Origin: Paludibacteraceae bacterium
Lineage (GTDB): Bacteria > Bacteroidota > Bacteroidia > Bacteroidales > Paludibacteraceae
Direction of reading: 5' to 3'
Length of the DNA: 39,277 nucleotides
Assembly: GCA_905234025.1 (NCBI GenBank)
Contig: CAJOFT010000005.1
Location: 23,021 to 62,297, forward strand
Part shown: one piece after another, positions 1-9,164 of the stretch
How positions within the stretch are numbered: position 1 is the stretch's first letter
Layout: every line of letters begins with the position of its first letter
Notes under the pieces: model-generated
Told to the model about the DNA's origin: nothing
Database searches by the model: none
Seen by the model: only the letters and a program-made list of their open reading frames with translations
Translations under genes and position numbers: made by a program

Positions 1-831
1 GAAGAATTTCCTGTATTCATGCCGTTTTTTGTGGAGAACGTCTTAGGACTGCCTGTAACAGACACCGCATTTCTGGTGCAGCAACTGCCTGCTTTCTTAT
101 CAGATACGCTTTACGGGTTTGCTCGGACGAATCAGCGTGAAACGGAAGTATTTGCCGACACGAAAGATATCGAAAACGCTCTTGGCAATGCGTTTGCCCG
201 TGTGCACTTTCTTTATCCGGACCTGCCTCTTCCGACGGTATATCTGTTTATTTCCGGTTTCAACTCGTCCCTGCTGTTTGTGGATGAGGATATGGCGGTC
301 GGAGCGGATATGTATCTTGGTTCGGATTATGAGTACTATAATCGCGTAGTATATGATTATCAGAAAGTTACGATGCGCAAGGAATGTGTGCCGGTGGATG
401 TGGTGAGTGCGTTTCTGTTCCGCAATCTGCCGTATACTTCTTCCAAAAGCCGCCTGCTTGACAATATGATATATCGCGGTAAAATAATGTACCTTCTTGC
501 ACAGATATTCTCTGATTTGCCTGAATACGAGGTAATGGGTTACACCAAAGAACAATGGGATTGGTGTGTCCGCAACGAACGTGACATATGGCATCTTATG
601 ATGGACAAGCGCGATTTGTTCAGAACAGAATCGCTGGTTCTTACCTCTTATCTCAATGACGGACCGTTTACGTCTGAAATCTCCCAAGATTCTCCGGGGC
701 GTCTTGGTACGTGGATTGGCTGGCGCATTGCAGAAAGTTATATGCAGCACAATAAAGATGTCACGCTTCAGCAACTGATTGCCGAACCCAATGCAGAACT
801 TATTCTTCAAGACAGTTTTTACAAGCCATGA
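1..831 (+). CDS. GldB-like gliding-motility-associated protein, 5' end outside window
   Basis: The frame is open to base 1 with no stop, so the gene probably starts upstream; the first ATG in the window is at 19. The visible 270 residues resemble GldB, a Bacteroidetes protein (a lipoprotein in gliding species). Seen are an N-terminal segment with FISGFNSSLLF and AVGADMYLG, a middle helical part, and a C-terminal LGTWIGWRIAESYM followed by a final DSFYKP, which matches the family's usual ending. GldB was named in gliding flavobacteria, but homologues are common in non-gliding Bacteroidales, where the job is unclear. The lipoprotein signal would lie outside the window. The stop overlaps the sufS start (ATGA), so the two are translationally coupled. 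Family assignment is from pattern memory, not a search. Confidence 0.7.
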   Translation, partial: EEFPVFMPFFVENVLGLPVTDTAFLVQQLPAFLSDTLYGFARTNQRETEVFADTKDIENALGNAFARVHFLYPDLPLPTVYLFISGFNSSLLFVDEDMAVGADMYLGSDYEYYNRVVYDYQKVTMRKECVPVDVVSAFLFRNLPYTSSKSRLLDNMIYRGKIMYLLAQIFSDLPEYEVMGYTKEQWDWCVRNERDIWHLMMDKRDLFRTESLVLTSYLNDGPFTSEISQDSPGRLGTWIGWRIAESYMQHNKDVTLQQLIAEPNAELILQDSFYKP

Positions 832-2030
832 ACAGAGCAGATTTTCCCATATTGAACGAACAGGTCTATAACAGACCATTGGTGTATTTTGACAATGCAG
901 CCACGACTCAAAAGCCGCAGGTTGTCATGGATGCTATCGTTGATGCCTATAGCCACTGGAATGCCAATATCCACAGGGGAGTGCACCATCTCAGTCAGGT
1001 TGCAACCGCCAAGCATGAGCAGGCACGCCAGCGTGTAGCAGATTTCCTCGGTGCTGCTTCCGCAAAGGAGATTATATTCACCAAAGGCACAACTGACAGC
1101 ATTAATATGCTCGCGTTTTCTTTCGGAGAAGCCTTTGTCCATGAGGGTGATGAGATTATTGTTTCCCAACTGGAGCACCACTCGAATATTGTGCCGTGGC
1201 AGATGCTTTGCGAGCGGAAAAAAGCGGTGCTCAAAGTTATTCCGCTACGGGAGGATTTGAGTCTGGATATACGTGCTTTTGAGGCATTGCTGTCCGCACG
1301 GACGAAATTGGTTTCCATGGCACATGTCAGCAATGTGCTCGGCATCATTAATCCTGTTTCCGACATCATTCGTTTGGCTCATGCGCACAACATCCCTGTT
1401 TGCATAGACGGAGCCCAGTCCGCAGCACATCTGCTGGTGAATGTACAGGAAATGGATTGTGACTTTTTTGTTTGCTCGGCGCACAAAATGTACGGTCCCA
1501 CCGGTCTCGGCGTACTTTACGGCAAAGAAAAATGGCTCGAACTTCTGCCGCCGGCAGAAGGTGGGGGCGAGATGATTGAGCACGTCCGTTTTGACCATAC
1601 TACGTACAACACGCTGCCTTACAAGTTTGAGGCAGGAACTCCCGATTTCATCGGCACTGCCGCTTTTTCAAAAGCACTGGATTTCCTCGATTCCATCGGG
1701 CGTGATGCCATTCGGAACTATGAAGAAGAACTCACCCGCTATGCAGAGGAACAGCTCGCGCAAGTTCCTGATATACATATTTATGCCGCCGGTCTACCCA
1801 AAGCAGGAGTAATCAGTTTCAACGTCGGAAACATCCATCCTTTTGACCTCGGCACCCTTCTTGACAGACAAGGTATTGCCGTCCGCACAGGGCATCATTG
1901 TGCTGAACCGCTGATTGATTTTCTTGGTGTTCCGGGCACGGTGCGCGTCTCCTTTGCGTTGTACAACACTATCGGTGAAATCGACGTTTTTCTTACATCT
2001 CTCCGTAAAGCCGTTGATATGTTGTTGTAA
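828..2030 (+). CDS. sufS: cysteine desulfurase SufS
   Basis: Group II cysteine desulfurase, 400 aa, the usual length. It is a PLP enzyme that takes sulfur from cysteine as a persulfide for Fe-S cluster assembly in the cytoplasm. Visible landmarks are the N-terminal VYFDNAATTQKP, the HHSNIVPW segment with the ring-stacking histidine, DGAQSAAH with the PLP aspartate, the Schiff-base lysine K220 in CSAHKMYGPTG, and the catalytic loop RTGHHCAEP with C358. The start overlaps the gldB-like stop by four bases, and its own stop overlaps the next ATG by one base. No sufE, sufC or sufD adjoins it; sufB is 3.6 kb downstream, behind other genes. Confidence 0.95.
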   Translation: MNRADFPILNEQVYNRPLVYFDNAATTQKPQVVMDAIVDAYSHWNANIHRGVHHLSQVATAKHEQARQRVADFLGAASAKEIIFTKGTTDSINMLAFSFGEAFVHEGDEIIVSQLEHHSNIVPWQMLCERKKAVLKVIPLREDLSLDIRAFEALLSARTKLVSMAHVSNVLGIINPVSDIIRLAHAHNIPVCIDGAQSAAHLLVNVQEMDCDFFVCSAHKMYGPTGLGVLYGKEKWLELLPPAEGGGEMIEHVRFDHTTYNTLPYKFEAGTPDFIGTAAFSKALDFLDSIGRDAIRNYEEELTRYAEEQLAQVPDIHIYAAGLPKAGVISFNVGNIHPFDLGTLLDRQGIAVRTGHHCAEPLIDFLGVPGTVRVSFALYNTIGEIDVFLTSLRKAVDMLL

Positions 2031-2938
2031 TGAGGTGGTTCTTTCTGGTTATCGGTTTATGGTTATCTGTTTCGGCTGCTGCTGAAGTGACCATTATGTC
2101 CTATAATGTGGAGAATTTCTTCCATCCTTCCGTGGATTCCCTTAATCCCGACCGTGATTATACGCCGGATGGTCCGCGGCGATGGTCATATGCCCGATTT
2201 TACCGCAAAACAGAACAAATTGCCCGTGTCATCGCGTCTGTCACGCCGGATTCTTATCCCGACTTTGTGGCACTGAACGAGGTGGAAAGTGATAGTTGTC
2301 TCATCCGTCTCTGCCGTAAAATGCCGCATTACCCCTATCGTTTCATTCATTTTGACAGCCCTGACAAGCGCGGTATTGATGTCGCTTTGCTCTATGACTC
2401 CACCCGTTTCCGTCTCATTTCTGCCAAACCTGTTCCCGTTTGTCTGCCGCAAACAACTACCCGCGACCTTCTTTACGCCTCGTTCACTCTCGGTGAAATC
2501 GACACAATTCACATCATCGCCTGTCATTTGCCTTCCCAAGTGGGTGGCTACAAAGCTTCACAACCCAAGCGTGACACTATCAAGGCGCTTGTCCGTTATC
2601 TTGCGGATTCTATCCTTCTGGCGTTTCCCGCTTCCCGTATTATTGTGTGCGGAGACATGAACATGCCGCCCAAAGACGATTTGCAGCCACTCAGAAATCT
2701 GATGCCCAAGACTTGCGCTACCCATAAATTCCGCGGCATATGGATTTGTCTTGACCAGTTCTATGTCTCTGAATCGCTTCTGGAACATTCTTCCGCGCGT
2801 GTCTTCGATGCACGTTGGCTGCAGGAGGAAGACCGACGGTATCTGGATCTTCGTCCGAAACGTACATTTGTGGGCTTCCGTTACAACAGAAACGGTTTCT
2901 CCGACCACCTTCCGATTCTGCTCACAATAAATCTCTAA
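2030..2938 (+). CDS. secreted endonuclease/exonuclease/phosphatase family protein
   Basis: 302 aa with a short signal peptide (MRWFFLVIGLWLSVSAAAE), so probably periplasmic or exported. The EEP fold is recognisable by its ordered motifs: MSYNVENFF at the first strand, LNEVESD with the metal-binding glutamate, DVALLYD, CHLPSQ, CGDMNMPP with the catalytic Asp-x-Asn, and the C-terminal SDHLPILL with the Asp-His pair. The family includes DNases, sphingomyelinases and sugar or inositol phosphatases. Bacteroidetes carry many secreted members of unknown substrate, and nothing here narrows it. TAATG overlap with sufS suggests the same transcript. A terminator-like hairpin follows the stop. Confidence 0.85.
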   Translation: MRWFFLVIGLWLSVSAAAEVTIMSYNVENFFHPSVDSLNPDRDYTPDGPRRWSYARFYRKTEQIARVIASVTPDSYPDFVALNEVESDSCLIRLCRKMPHYPYRFIHFDSPDKRGIDVALLYDSTRFRLISAKPVPVCLPQTTTRDLLYASFTLGEIDTIHIIACHLPSQVGGYKASQPKRDTIKALVRYLADSILLAFPASRIIVCGDMNMPPKDDLQPLRNLMPKTCATHKFRGIWICLDQFYVSESLLEHSSARVFDARWLQEEDRRYLDLRPKRTFVGFRYNRNGFSDHLPILLTINL

Positions 2939-2962
2939 TTCCGCTTTATATACAAAAAATAC

Positions 2963-2993
2963 GCATTTTTCGTTAAAAAATGCACTTTTTTTT
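2963..2993 (+). terminator. rho-independent terminator
   Basis: GCATTTTT and AAAAATGC form an 8-bp stem around a short CGTTA loop, followed by a run of Ts. It ends the gldB-like/sufS/EEP transcript and lies just before the AraC promoter. Confidence 0.6.
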
Positions 2994-3024
2994 AAGATTA
3001 TTCGTAATAATCAGATTTTTTTTG

Positions 3025-3032
3025 TACCTTTG
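3025..3032 (+). promoter_or_regulatory. Bacteroidetes -7 element of the AraC regulator promoter
   Basis: TACCTTTG lies 23 nt before the ATG at 3056 and is followed by GCCGC, as in other promoters of this window. The upstream -33 element is weak (TTCG at 3001-3004, 20-nt spacer), which suggests modest or activator-dependent strength. Confidence 0.6.
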
Positions 3033-3055
3033 CCGCCCAAAATAGAAAAAATAGT

Positions 3056-3901
3056 ATGGAACTGCAAAAAAACATCCCTTTGTTGGATTGCCCTGTGGAT
3101 TATCTGATTGGTGATGCCAGTGGTAAAATCATGAATGAATACGGACGCTTCCCGTGTAAAATCATGTGTGGTGTATATGCTTTTCTCGTGCGCGGAAAAG
3201 CAACCGCTACCATCAATATCACCAAGTACGAATTCAACCAGAACGACATTCTGCTTCTTGAGCCCGGAAGTTTCCTCCTTATTCATGAATGCAGTGAGGA
3301 CGCTCTTGTGTATTACCTGTTGTTCTCTTCGTCTTTTCTGGAGAAGAACACTTTCAACAGCCGTATGTCGCTGGCTGCCATGCAGGTGCAGTCCCCGATT
3401 GTCCATCTCCAACCCGCTCAGGCATCGGTTATCAATGACTTCGCATCTCTTCTGTTCAAGGCAACGAATGTTGAGCCGTCCATGCTTAATACTGAAAAGA
3501 TGGTGCATGTCTTCAACCTCCTGCAAACGGCATATTCCAACTATGCCCAATCTTCCGAAGACATGATTATCAAGCCGATGGACCGTAAAATGGAGATTTA
3601 TCAGGACTACTGTCAATTGGTCATGAAGCACTATCAGGAATGGCATCATGTTTCCCAATATGCTGATGCCATGCGGCTTACCCTGCCGCATTTGTGCTCA
3701 ACCATCCGTTCTGCCAGCAGCCGTACGGCGGGTGATATCATCATTGATGCCATATTGACGGACGCCAAGGCACAGCTCAAACTTACCACCACGCAAATCA
3801 AGGAAATTGCTGCTTCTCTGGGATTTGACAATGTCGCGTTCTTCAACAGGTTCTTCAAAACCCACACCGGTATTACTCCGAAAGTCTATCGCAACTCCTA
3901 A
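3056..3901 (+). CDS. AraC family transcriptional regulator
   Basis: 281 aa. The N-terminal half looks like a cupin-type sensor (ATINITKYEFNQNDILLLEPGSFLLIHE). The C-terminal half has two helix-turn-helix units: HVSQYADAMRLTLPHLCSTIRSA and then IKEIAASLGFDNVAFFNRFFKTHTGITP written as two parts, IKEIAASLGF and FFNRFFKTHTGITPKVYR, the second being the family signature. It binds DNA and probably senses a small molecule. It leads a run with a secreted flavodoxin and a YqhD-type dehydrogenase 15 and 6 nt apart, an arrangement seen in aldehyde or electrophile stress responses; the regulator may control this run and itself. The start follows a good -7 element. Confidence 0.9.
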   Translation: MELQKNIPLLDCPVDYLIGDASGKIMNEYGRFPCKIMCGVYAFLVRGKATATINITKYEFNQNDILLLEPGSFLLIHECSEDALVYYLLFSSSFLEKNTFNSRMSLAAMQVQSPIVHLQPAQASVINDFASLLFKATNVEPSMLNTEKMVHVFNLLQTAYSNYAQSSEDMIIKPMDRKMEIYQDYCQLVMKHYQEWHHVSQYADAMRLTLPHLCSTIRSASSRTAGDIIIDAILTDAKAQLKLTTTQIKEIAASLGFDNVAFFNRFFKTHTGITPKVYRNS

Positions 3902-3915
3902 TAACAAGTATAACG

Positions 3916-4410
3916 ATGAAAAAAGTCATTATTCTCGCACTAATTGCATTGCTCTTTATGCCCGTATTCGCTCAAAACAAAACTCTGGTTGCATTTTTCT
4001 CTGCAACAGGCACAACGAAAGCCGCAGCCACCAAACTGGCACGGCAGCATGGCGCTGATAGTTGGGAAATTGTGCCCGCAGTTCCTTATACGGATGCCGA
4101 TTTGGACTGGCGTAATCCGAAGTCGCGCTCTTCAGTAGAAATGAACGATCCGGAGGAGCGTCCTACCATCAAGCAATGCACGAATATTATGCCCTACGAC
4201 ACCATTTATGTCGGTTTCCCTATCTGGTGGGGGATTTGTCCGCGTATAATCAATTCCTGGATTGACAACAATCTTGAGCAATTGCAGTCAAAAACGCTTA
4301 TCCCGTTTGCTACCAGTGGCAGCAGTGGCATTGATGAAGCTGTGGCGTATTTGCGCAAAACCTATCCATCCCTTACATGGCAGGAAGGACTCTTGCTTAA
4401 CAAACGATAA
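3916..4410 (+). CDS. exported flavodoxin-like protein
   Basis: 164 aa with an N-terminal hydrophobic signal (MKKVIILALIALLFMPVFAQ) ending at a plausible AQ/N cleavage site. The mature start, TLVAFFSATGTTKAAATKLA, is the flavodoxin FMN-phosphate loop. Later, YDTIYVGFPIWWGICPRIIN matches the second FMN-binding region, and TLIPFATSGSSG the third. Flavodoxins shuttle electrons; export to the periplasm suggests quinone or aldehyde-related reduction, but this is inference. Lies between the araC gene and the alcohol dehydrogenase in one probable operon. Similar flavodoxins sit beside YqhD and AraC genes in other bacteria. Confidence 0.85.
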   Translation: MKKVIILALIALLFMPVFAQNKTLVAFFSATGTTKAAATKLARQHGADSWEIVPAVPYTDADLDWRNPKSRSSVEMNDPEERPTIKQCTNIMPYDTIYVGFPIWWGICPRIINSWIDNNLEQLQSKTLIPFATSGSSGIDEAVAYLRKTYPSLTWQEGLLLNKR

Positions 4411-4416
4411 CACACT

Positions 4417-5589
4417 ATGCAAGGAAATTTTACCTATCACAATCCCACCAAGTTGTACTTTGGTGAAGCGTCTTTGGAAAAACTCAAGGATGAATTGAAG
4501 AACTTCGGAGACCGCGTGTTGCTGAACTACGGAACCGGCAGTGTCAAGCGAAACGGTATTTATGACGAAGTCGTTGCCATTCTCAAAGCCGGAGGCAAGA
4601 CCATTATTGAGAACGCCGGAGTAATGAGCAACCCGACATTGGAAAAACTCCACGAAGGAGTCCGCATTGCCCGCGAGAACAGGGTTGATTGGATTCTGGC
4701 ACTTGGTGGCGGTAGTGTCTGTGACTATTCCAAGGGCGTGGCGGCATCGGTATGCTATGACGGTGATTATTGGCAGCAATTCTGGTTGGACGGAAACCAG
4801 CCTGCTTCCGACCAGCATATTCTGCCGGTTGGCTGTATTCTTACGATGGCAGGTACAGGCTCCGAAATGAACGGCGGTTGCGTGATAACGGACGCGGCAA
4901 ACAGTTTCAAGACGGGTCATGTGTTTGACTCACGGCTTATGCCGCGTTTCTCGATCCTCAACCCGCGCTATACCATGACGGTGCCGCTTGAGCAGATGAA
5001 AGCGGGCATATACGACATCATGAACCATATATTCGAACAGTATTTCTCGGATTTCGATGACAATACAAGCGACTATATCGCCGAAGGCCTCATGCGCTCA
5101 CTCATTCATTCAAGCCGTATCGCTGTCAAGAATCCGCAGGATTATGAGGCGCGCTCCAACATCATGTGGACAGCTACTTGGGCACTCAACACACTCATCA
5201 AATGCGGCAAGAGCCAGGACTGGATGGTACATATGATAGGTCATTCGTTGGGTGCGTGGACGCATGCTCCGCATGGTTATTGCCTTGCTGCCGTGTCCAT
5301 GGCATATTACCGCAGGGTGATGGAGAAAGGAATGCCTAAATTCGCACGTTTTGCGCAAAACGTCTGGAACATACAGCCGGACGGAAAAGCGGAACGAGAA
5401 CTGGCAGAAGCCGGACTCGAAGCACTCAAGCAATGGATGCTCGAAATCGGCCTGCCGCTGACCATCACCGAATTGGGGGCGAACAGAGATATGATTGACA
5501 ACATCACTTCCACCACAGTCATTTATCCTGCCGGTTATCTGGATCTTACTCCGGATGACATCAAGCAGATTTTGAAGGAAAGTCTTTAA
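4417..5589 (+). CDS. iron-containing alcohol dehydrogenase, YqhD/butanol dehydrogenase type
   Basis: 390 aa group III alcohol dehydrogenase, NAD(P)H-dependent, probably reducing short-chain aldehydes in the cytoplasm. Visible features: NYGTGSVKRNGIYDEV near the start, typical of the BDH/YqhD subgroup; the nucleotide-binding GGGSVCDYSKG; AGTGSEMNGGCVITD; and metal ligands in YDIMNHIFEQYF (Asp and His) and HMIGHSLGAWTHAPHG (two His). Length matches YqhD (about 387 aa). It starts six bases after the flavodoxin stop. With AraC and flavodoxin neighbours, an aldehyde detoxification role is a reasonable inference. Confidence 0.92.
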   Translation: MQGNFTYHNPTKLYFGEASLEKLKDELKNFGDRVLLNYGTGSVKRNGIYDEVVAILKAGGKTIIENAGVMSNPTLEKLHEGVRIARENRVDWILALGGGSVCDYSKGVAASVCYDGDYWQQFWLDGNQPASDQHILPVGCILTMAGTGSEMNGGCVITDAANSFKTGHVFDSRLMPRFSILNPRYTMTVPLEQMKAGIYDIMNHIFEQYFSDFDDNTSDYIAEGLMRSLIHSSRIAVKNPQDYEARSNIMWTATWALNTLIKCGKSQDWMVHMIGHSLGAWTHAPHGYCLAAVSMAYYRRVMEKGMPKFARFAQNVWNIQPDGKAERELAEAGLEALKQWMLEIGLPLTITELGANRDMIDNITSTTVIYPAGYLDLTPDDIKQILKESL

Positions 5590-5637
5590 TACAACGCTTG
5601 CGATTTTTGCAGTCTCATTGCGCGTAAATTTCGGAAA

Positions 5638-7071
5638 ATGGAGAATATAATAGAAGATATTACCAGTCAGGACTACAAGTACGGCTTCACAACGGATGTT
5701 GAAACCGATGTCATTACAAAAGGACTGAACGAAGACGTAATCCGTCTTATTTCCGCCAAGAAAGGAGAGCCTGACTGGTTGCTTGAATTCCGTCTCAAGG
5801 CGTACCGGAAATGGCAGACTATGCCTGTCCCGAAATGGGCGCACCTCACTATTCCCGACATTGACTTCCAGAATATCTCATACTATGCCGCTCCGAAAGC
5901 CAAGTCTGAAAAAGCAGGCAGCGAGATAGATCCCGAGATAATGAAAACCTTTGACAAACTGGGGATTCCGTTGGAGGAACGTGCTGCGTTGGCGGGTAAT
6001 ATGGCGGTGGATGCAGTGATGGACTCTGTGTCTGTCAAGACCACTTTCCGTGAGACGCTGGCGGAGAAAGGCATTATCTTCTGTTCTATTTCCGAAGCGG
6101 TAAAAGAACATCCCGATTTGGTCAAAAAGTACCTCGGTTCAGTTGTCCCGTACAGCGACAATTTCTACGCGGCACTCAACTCAGCGGTCTTCTCGGATGG
6201 TTCGTTTGTCTATATCCCGAAAGGCGTCCGCTGCCCGATGGAGCTGTCCACCTACTTCCGCATCAATGCCGGTAACACCGGACAGTTCGAGCGCACACTG
6301 CTTATTGCGGACGAAGGGGCTTACCTCAGTTATCTGGAGGGTTGCACAGCGCCGATGCGGGATGAGAACCAACTCCATGCTGCCATTGTGGAAATTATTG
6401 TTCACGACAATGCCGAAGTCAAATATTCTACCGTTCAGAACTGGTACCCGGGCGACAAAGAGGGCAAAGGCGGAATATATAATTTCGTTACCAAGCGCGG
6501 CATTACGCATAAGAACGCACGTTTGAGCTGGACGCAGGTCGAAACAGGCTCTGCAATTACGTGGAAATATCCAAGTTGCATTCTCAAGGGCGACAATTCC
6601 TCGGCAGAGTTCTATTCGGTGGCTGTCACCAACAATTACCAGCAGGCGGATACGGGTACGAAGATGATTCATTTGGGCAAAAACACCCGTTCCCGCATTA
6701 TCAGCAAAGGAATTTCTGCCGGTTACTCGCAGAACAGTTATCGTGGCTTGGTCAAGGTTGTTTCCGGCGCGGACAATGTCCGCAATTACTCGCAGTGCGA
6801 TTCGTTGCTGTTGGGTGACAAGTGTGGCGCACACACGTTTCCTGACATGCAGATTGCCAATCCGACTGCCACGATTGAGCACGAAGCAACCACTTCCAAA
6901 ATATCCGAAGAACAGCTCTTTTACTGCCGGCAACGCGGTATAAGTACGGAAGATGCTGTCGGACTGATTGTCAACGGCTATGCCAAAGAGGTGATGGACA
7001 AATTGCCGATGGAGTTTGCTGTGGAGGCGCAGAAACTGCTGCAAGTCTCGTTGGAGGGGACGATAGGTTAG
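5638..7071 (+). CDS. sufB: Fe-S cluster assembly scaffold SufB
   Basis: 477 aa, the normal size for SufB. The protein is part of the SufBCD scaffold that builds Fe-S clusters in the cytoplasm. Recognisable blocks include [64 protein letters not shown] and the C-terminal [20 protein letters not shown]. The gene lies 48 nt after the dehydrogenase and 1 nt before dacB. The ATPase SufC and SufD, which normally follow sufB in Bacteroidetes, are not here, and sufS is upstream in a separate transcription unit. Either they are encoded elsewhere or the locus has been rearranged. Confidence 0.95.
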   Translation: MENIIEDITSQDYKYGFTTDVETDVITKGLNEDVIRLISAKKGEPDWLLEFRLKAYRKWQTMPVPKWAHLTIPDIDFQNISYYAAPKAKSEKAGSEIDPEIMKTFDKLGIPLEERAALAGNMAVDAVMDSVSVKTTFRETLAEKGIIFCSISEAVKEHPDLVKKYLGSVVPYSDNFYAALNSAVFSDGSFVYIPKGVRCPMELSTYFRINAGNTGQFERTLLIADEGAYLSYLEGCTAPMRDENQLHAAIVEIIVHDNAEVKYSTVQNWYPGDKEGKGGIYNFVTKRGITHKNARLSWTQVETGSAITWKYPSCILKGDNSSAEFYSVAVTNNYQQADTGTKMIHLGKNTRSRIISKGISAGYSQNSYRGLVKVVSGADNVRNYSQCDSLLLGDKCGAHTFPDMQIANPTATIEHEATTSKISEEQLFYCRQRGISTEDAVGLIVNGYAKEVMDKLPMEFAVEAQKLLQVSLEGTIG

Positions 7072-7072
7072 T

Positions 7073-8458
7073 ATGAAGATTTTAGCAACTATATTATTGA
7101 ATATCAGTCTGTTGACAGGCAATCCTATTTGTGAGCAGGCGAATATCAGCGTCCTTGTCAAGGATGTGCAAACGGGAAGGGTAATCGACGAACACCGCTC
7201 GGAGAATGTCGTGCCGCCTGCCAGTGTCATGAAACTGCTTACTACCGGTGCGGCATTGGAAATGCTCGGACCGTCTTTCCGGTTTACCACCACGTTGGAA
7301 TACACTGGCGAGATTAGCAATGGCGTGCTTAACGGCAACCTCTATGTTCGTGGCGGCTGTGACCCGTCGTTGGGCAATCTCAAAGGTACGCAGGCGTTTC
7401 TGTACAAGTGGGTTAAGGCTGTCAAGGAGGCGGGAATACGTGCCATCAACGGCTCCGTCATTGCCGACATGAGCCTGCTTGACGGTGATGCTACCAATCC
7501 CAACTGGTTGTGGGAGGACTGCGGTAACTATTATGCGCCGGGAATTTTTGCGCTCAATTACATGAGCAACACCCTGAATATTGTCCTCAAGAGCGGACCT
7601 GTCGGGTCTGTGGCGGAGGTAATCCGTATAGAGCCTAATTATCCGGGATTGCAGACAATTAACCATATCCGTTGTACGGAAATAACCTACGACGGGGCGT
7701 ATGTGCATGGACTGCCGTATTCCATGGAACGCTATCTCACCGGCAGTGTACCCAGTAACCGCGGGCAGTTCGGCGTGCGGAGCGACATTCCCAATCCCGG
7801 CTGGCTCCTTGCCGCACATTTGACCAAGTACCTCAACGAGGCAGGCATAACGGTCTCCGGGGCTGCGTCTTATATGGCGGAGCGCGGACTGGAATTTGGC
7901 GTGCGCCAACTGATTTACGAGCACAAATCCGACTCGCTGGGTGCATTGCTTGCCGAGACGAATATCTATAGCAACAACCTCTATGCCGAGTCCATTTTCC
8001 GCTATCTCGGTCTTAACTACGGCAAGCCGGGCACCATTCACAACTCCTGTGAGGTTATCCGTGAGTTCTGGCGGCAGCGGGGAATCAGCATCAAAGGTGC
8101 GCTGATCAAGGACGGGTGCGGTTTGGCGCCGCAGGATGCCGTGAGTGCCGAAACACTGGTACAACTCCTCCTGTACATGAACCGTAGCAAGTACCGTGAC
8201 ATATGGATTCAGTCTTTGCCGGTCAGTGGCGGACAAGGCACATTGAGCAGTCTTTGTCGTGGCACGGTGTTGGAAGGCAAGATTCACGCCAAGAGCGGAA
8301 CAATCGCCGGTACGAAGAACTTCGCCGGTTATATTGACCTGCCCGACGGAGGACAATGGGTATTCGCTATCCTCGTCAACAGCGCACAGGGCAAAGCAAG
8401 AAACGTACAAACCGTTATTCAGCAATACTTGTTGGATGTTTATCAGTCAAACAAATAG
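7073..8458 (+). CDS. dacB: D-alanyl-D-alanine carboxypeptidase/endopeptidase, PBP4 type
   Basis: 461 aa serine-type penicillin-binding protein of the DacB (S13) family, trimming or cutting peptidoglycan cross-links in the periplasm. A short N-terminal hydrophobic segment is a probable signal peptide. All three active-site motifs are present: SVMK (S51-K54), SNN (S300-N302) and KSG (from K407). The long insert between the first two motifs is typical of PBP4. The start is one base after the sufB stop, and the 3' end overlaps birA by 23 nt. Likely translated from the same polycistronic message. Confidence 0.93.
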   Translation: MKILATILLNISLLTGNPICEQANISVLVKDVQTGRVIDEHRSENVVPPASVMKLLTTGAALEMLGPSFRFTTTLEYTGEISNGVLNGNLYVRGGCDPSLGNLKGTQAFLYKWVKAVKEAGIRAINGSVIADMSLLDGDATNPNWLWEDCGNYYAPGIFALNYMSNTLNIVLKSGPVGSVAEVIRIEPNYPGLQTINHIRCTEITYDGAYVHGLPYSMERYLTGSVPSNRGQFGVRSDIPNPGWLLAAHLTKYLNEAGITVSGAASYMAERGLEFGVRQLIYEHKSDSLGALLAETNIYSNNLYAESIFRYLGLNYGKPGTIHNSCEVIREFWRQRGISIKGALIKDGCGLAPQDAVSAETLVQLLLYMNRSKYRDIWIQSLPVSGGQGTLSSLCRGTVLEGKIHAKSGTIAGTKNFAGYIDLPDGGQWVFAILVNSAQGKARNVQTVIQQYLLDVYQSNK

Positions 8459-9164
8459 TACCAACGACTGGCTCAAGCAGCATCCCGAATCGGATGCAGT
8501 ATGGACAACGTGGCAGACCGCAGGACGTGGTCAGGCGGGGAACTCGTGGGAAAGCGAACAGGGTAGGAATGTCCTGATGTCTTTGCGTTTCCGGCATCCG
8601 CAAGTGCTTGTTGAGCAGCAGTTCCGTCTCACGATGGCGGTCAGTCTTGGCGTGCAGGAAACGGTTTCCAAACTTCTTCCGAATGAACAGGTCACTATCA
8701 AGTGGCCCAACGACATCTATGTGGGCGACCGGAAGATTTGTGGCATACTCATTGAAAGCACCATTGCCGACAGACAAGTTGCCGAAGCAATCGCCGGAAT
8801 AGGTCTCAATGTCAATCAGACGGTCTGGCATTCCGGCGCACCTAATCCGGTGTCTGTCAAACTGCTCACCGGCGCAGACTCTGACCTGCCGGCTGTTTAT
8901 GATGCCCTCTGCAACGCCATAAATGCCAGGATGTTAATGTTGTCTCAGCCGGAAACGCTCAAACAACACTATCTCTCTGTGCTTTACCGTTTCGGTGTAA
9001 AGGCGCTGTATGCCCGCCGCGAAGTCAGTCTGACGCCTTCACGCATCCTGACAGACATCCCTAAAAATGCTTTTCAGGCAACGATAACCGATGTCACGGA
9101 GCAAGGGGAATTGGTATTGGATAGCAGTAAGTTCCACTTTAAAGAAATCCAGTTTGTTCTATGA
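8436..9164 (+). CDS. birA: biotin--[acetyl-CoA-carboxylase] ligase
   Basis: 242 aa from the ATG at 8436, which gives the family-typical beginning ISQTNSTNDWLK; the longer open frame upstream only reads dacB in another frame. The enzyme activates biotin as biotinyl-AMP and attaches it to carboxyl carrier protein. Seen are WQTAGRGQAGNSWES (the GRGR-like biotin-AMP loop, here GRGQ), IKWPNDIYVGDRKICGILIES, and GIGLNVNQ. There is no N-terminal helix-turn-helix, so it is a monofunctional ligase rather than a repressor. Overlaps dacB by 23 nt and the next gene by four bases (ATGA). Confidence 0.92.
   Translation: MFISQTNSTNDWLKQHPESDAVWTTWQTAGRGQAGNSWESEQGRNVLMSLRFRHPQVLVEQQFRLTMAVSLGVQETVSKLLPNEQVTIKWPNDIYVGDRKICGILIESTIADRQVAEAIAGIGLNVNQTVWHSGAPNPVSVKLLTGADSDLPAVYDALCNAINARMLMLSQPETLKQHYLSVLYRFGVKALYARREVSLTPSRILTDIPKNAFQATITDVTEQGELVLDSSKFHFKEIQFVL

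Noticed and set aside
5590-5637. Promoter directly before sufB
   Set aside because: A GATTTTTG is present, but neither the TA nor a -33 element at the right distance; probably read through from the upstream genes.
6181-7338. 385-residue minus-strand frame opposite sufB
   Set aside because: Shadow frame spanning two real genes.
7094-8425. 443-residue minus-strand frame opposite dacB
   Set aside because: Shadow frame; dacB motifs on the plus strand are unambiguous.
8259-8435. Longer N-terminus for birA
   Set aside because: These codons overlap dacB out of frame and carry no BirA features; the family start is at 8436.
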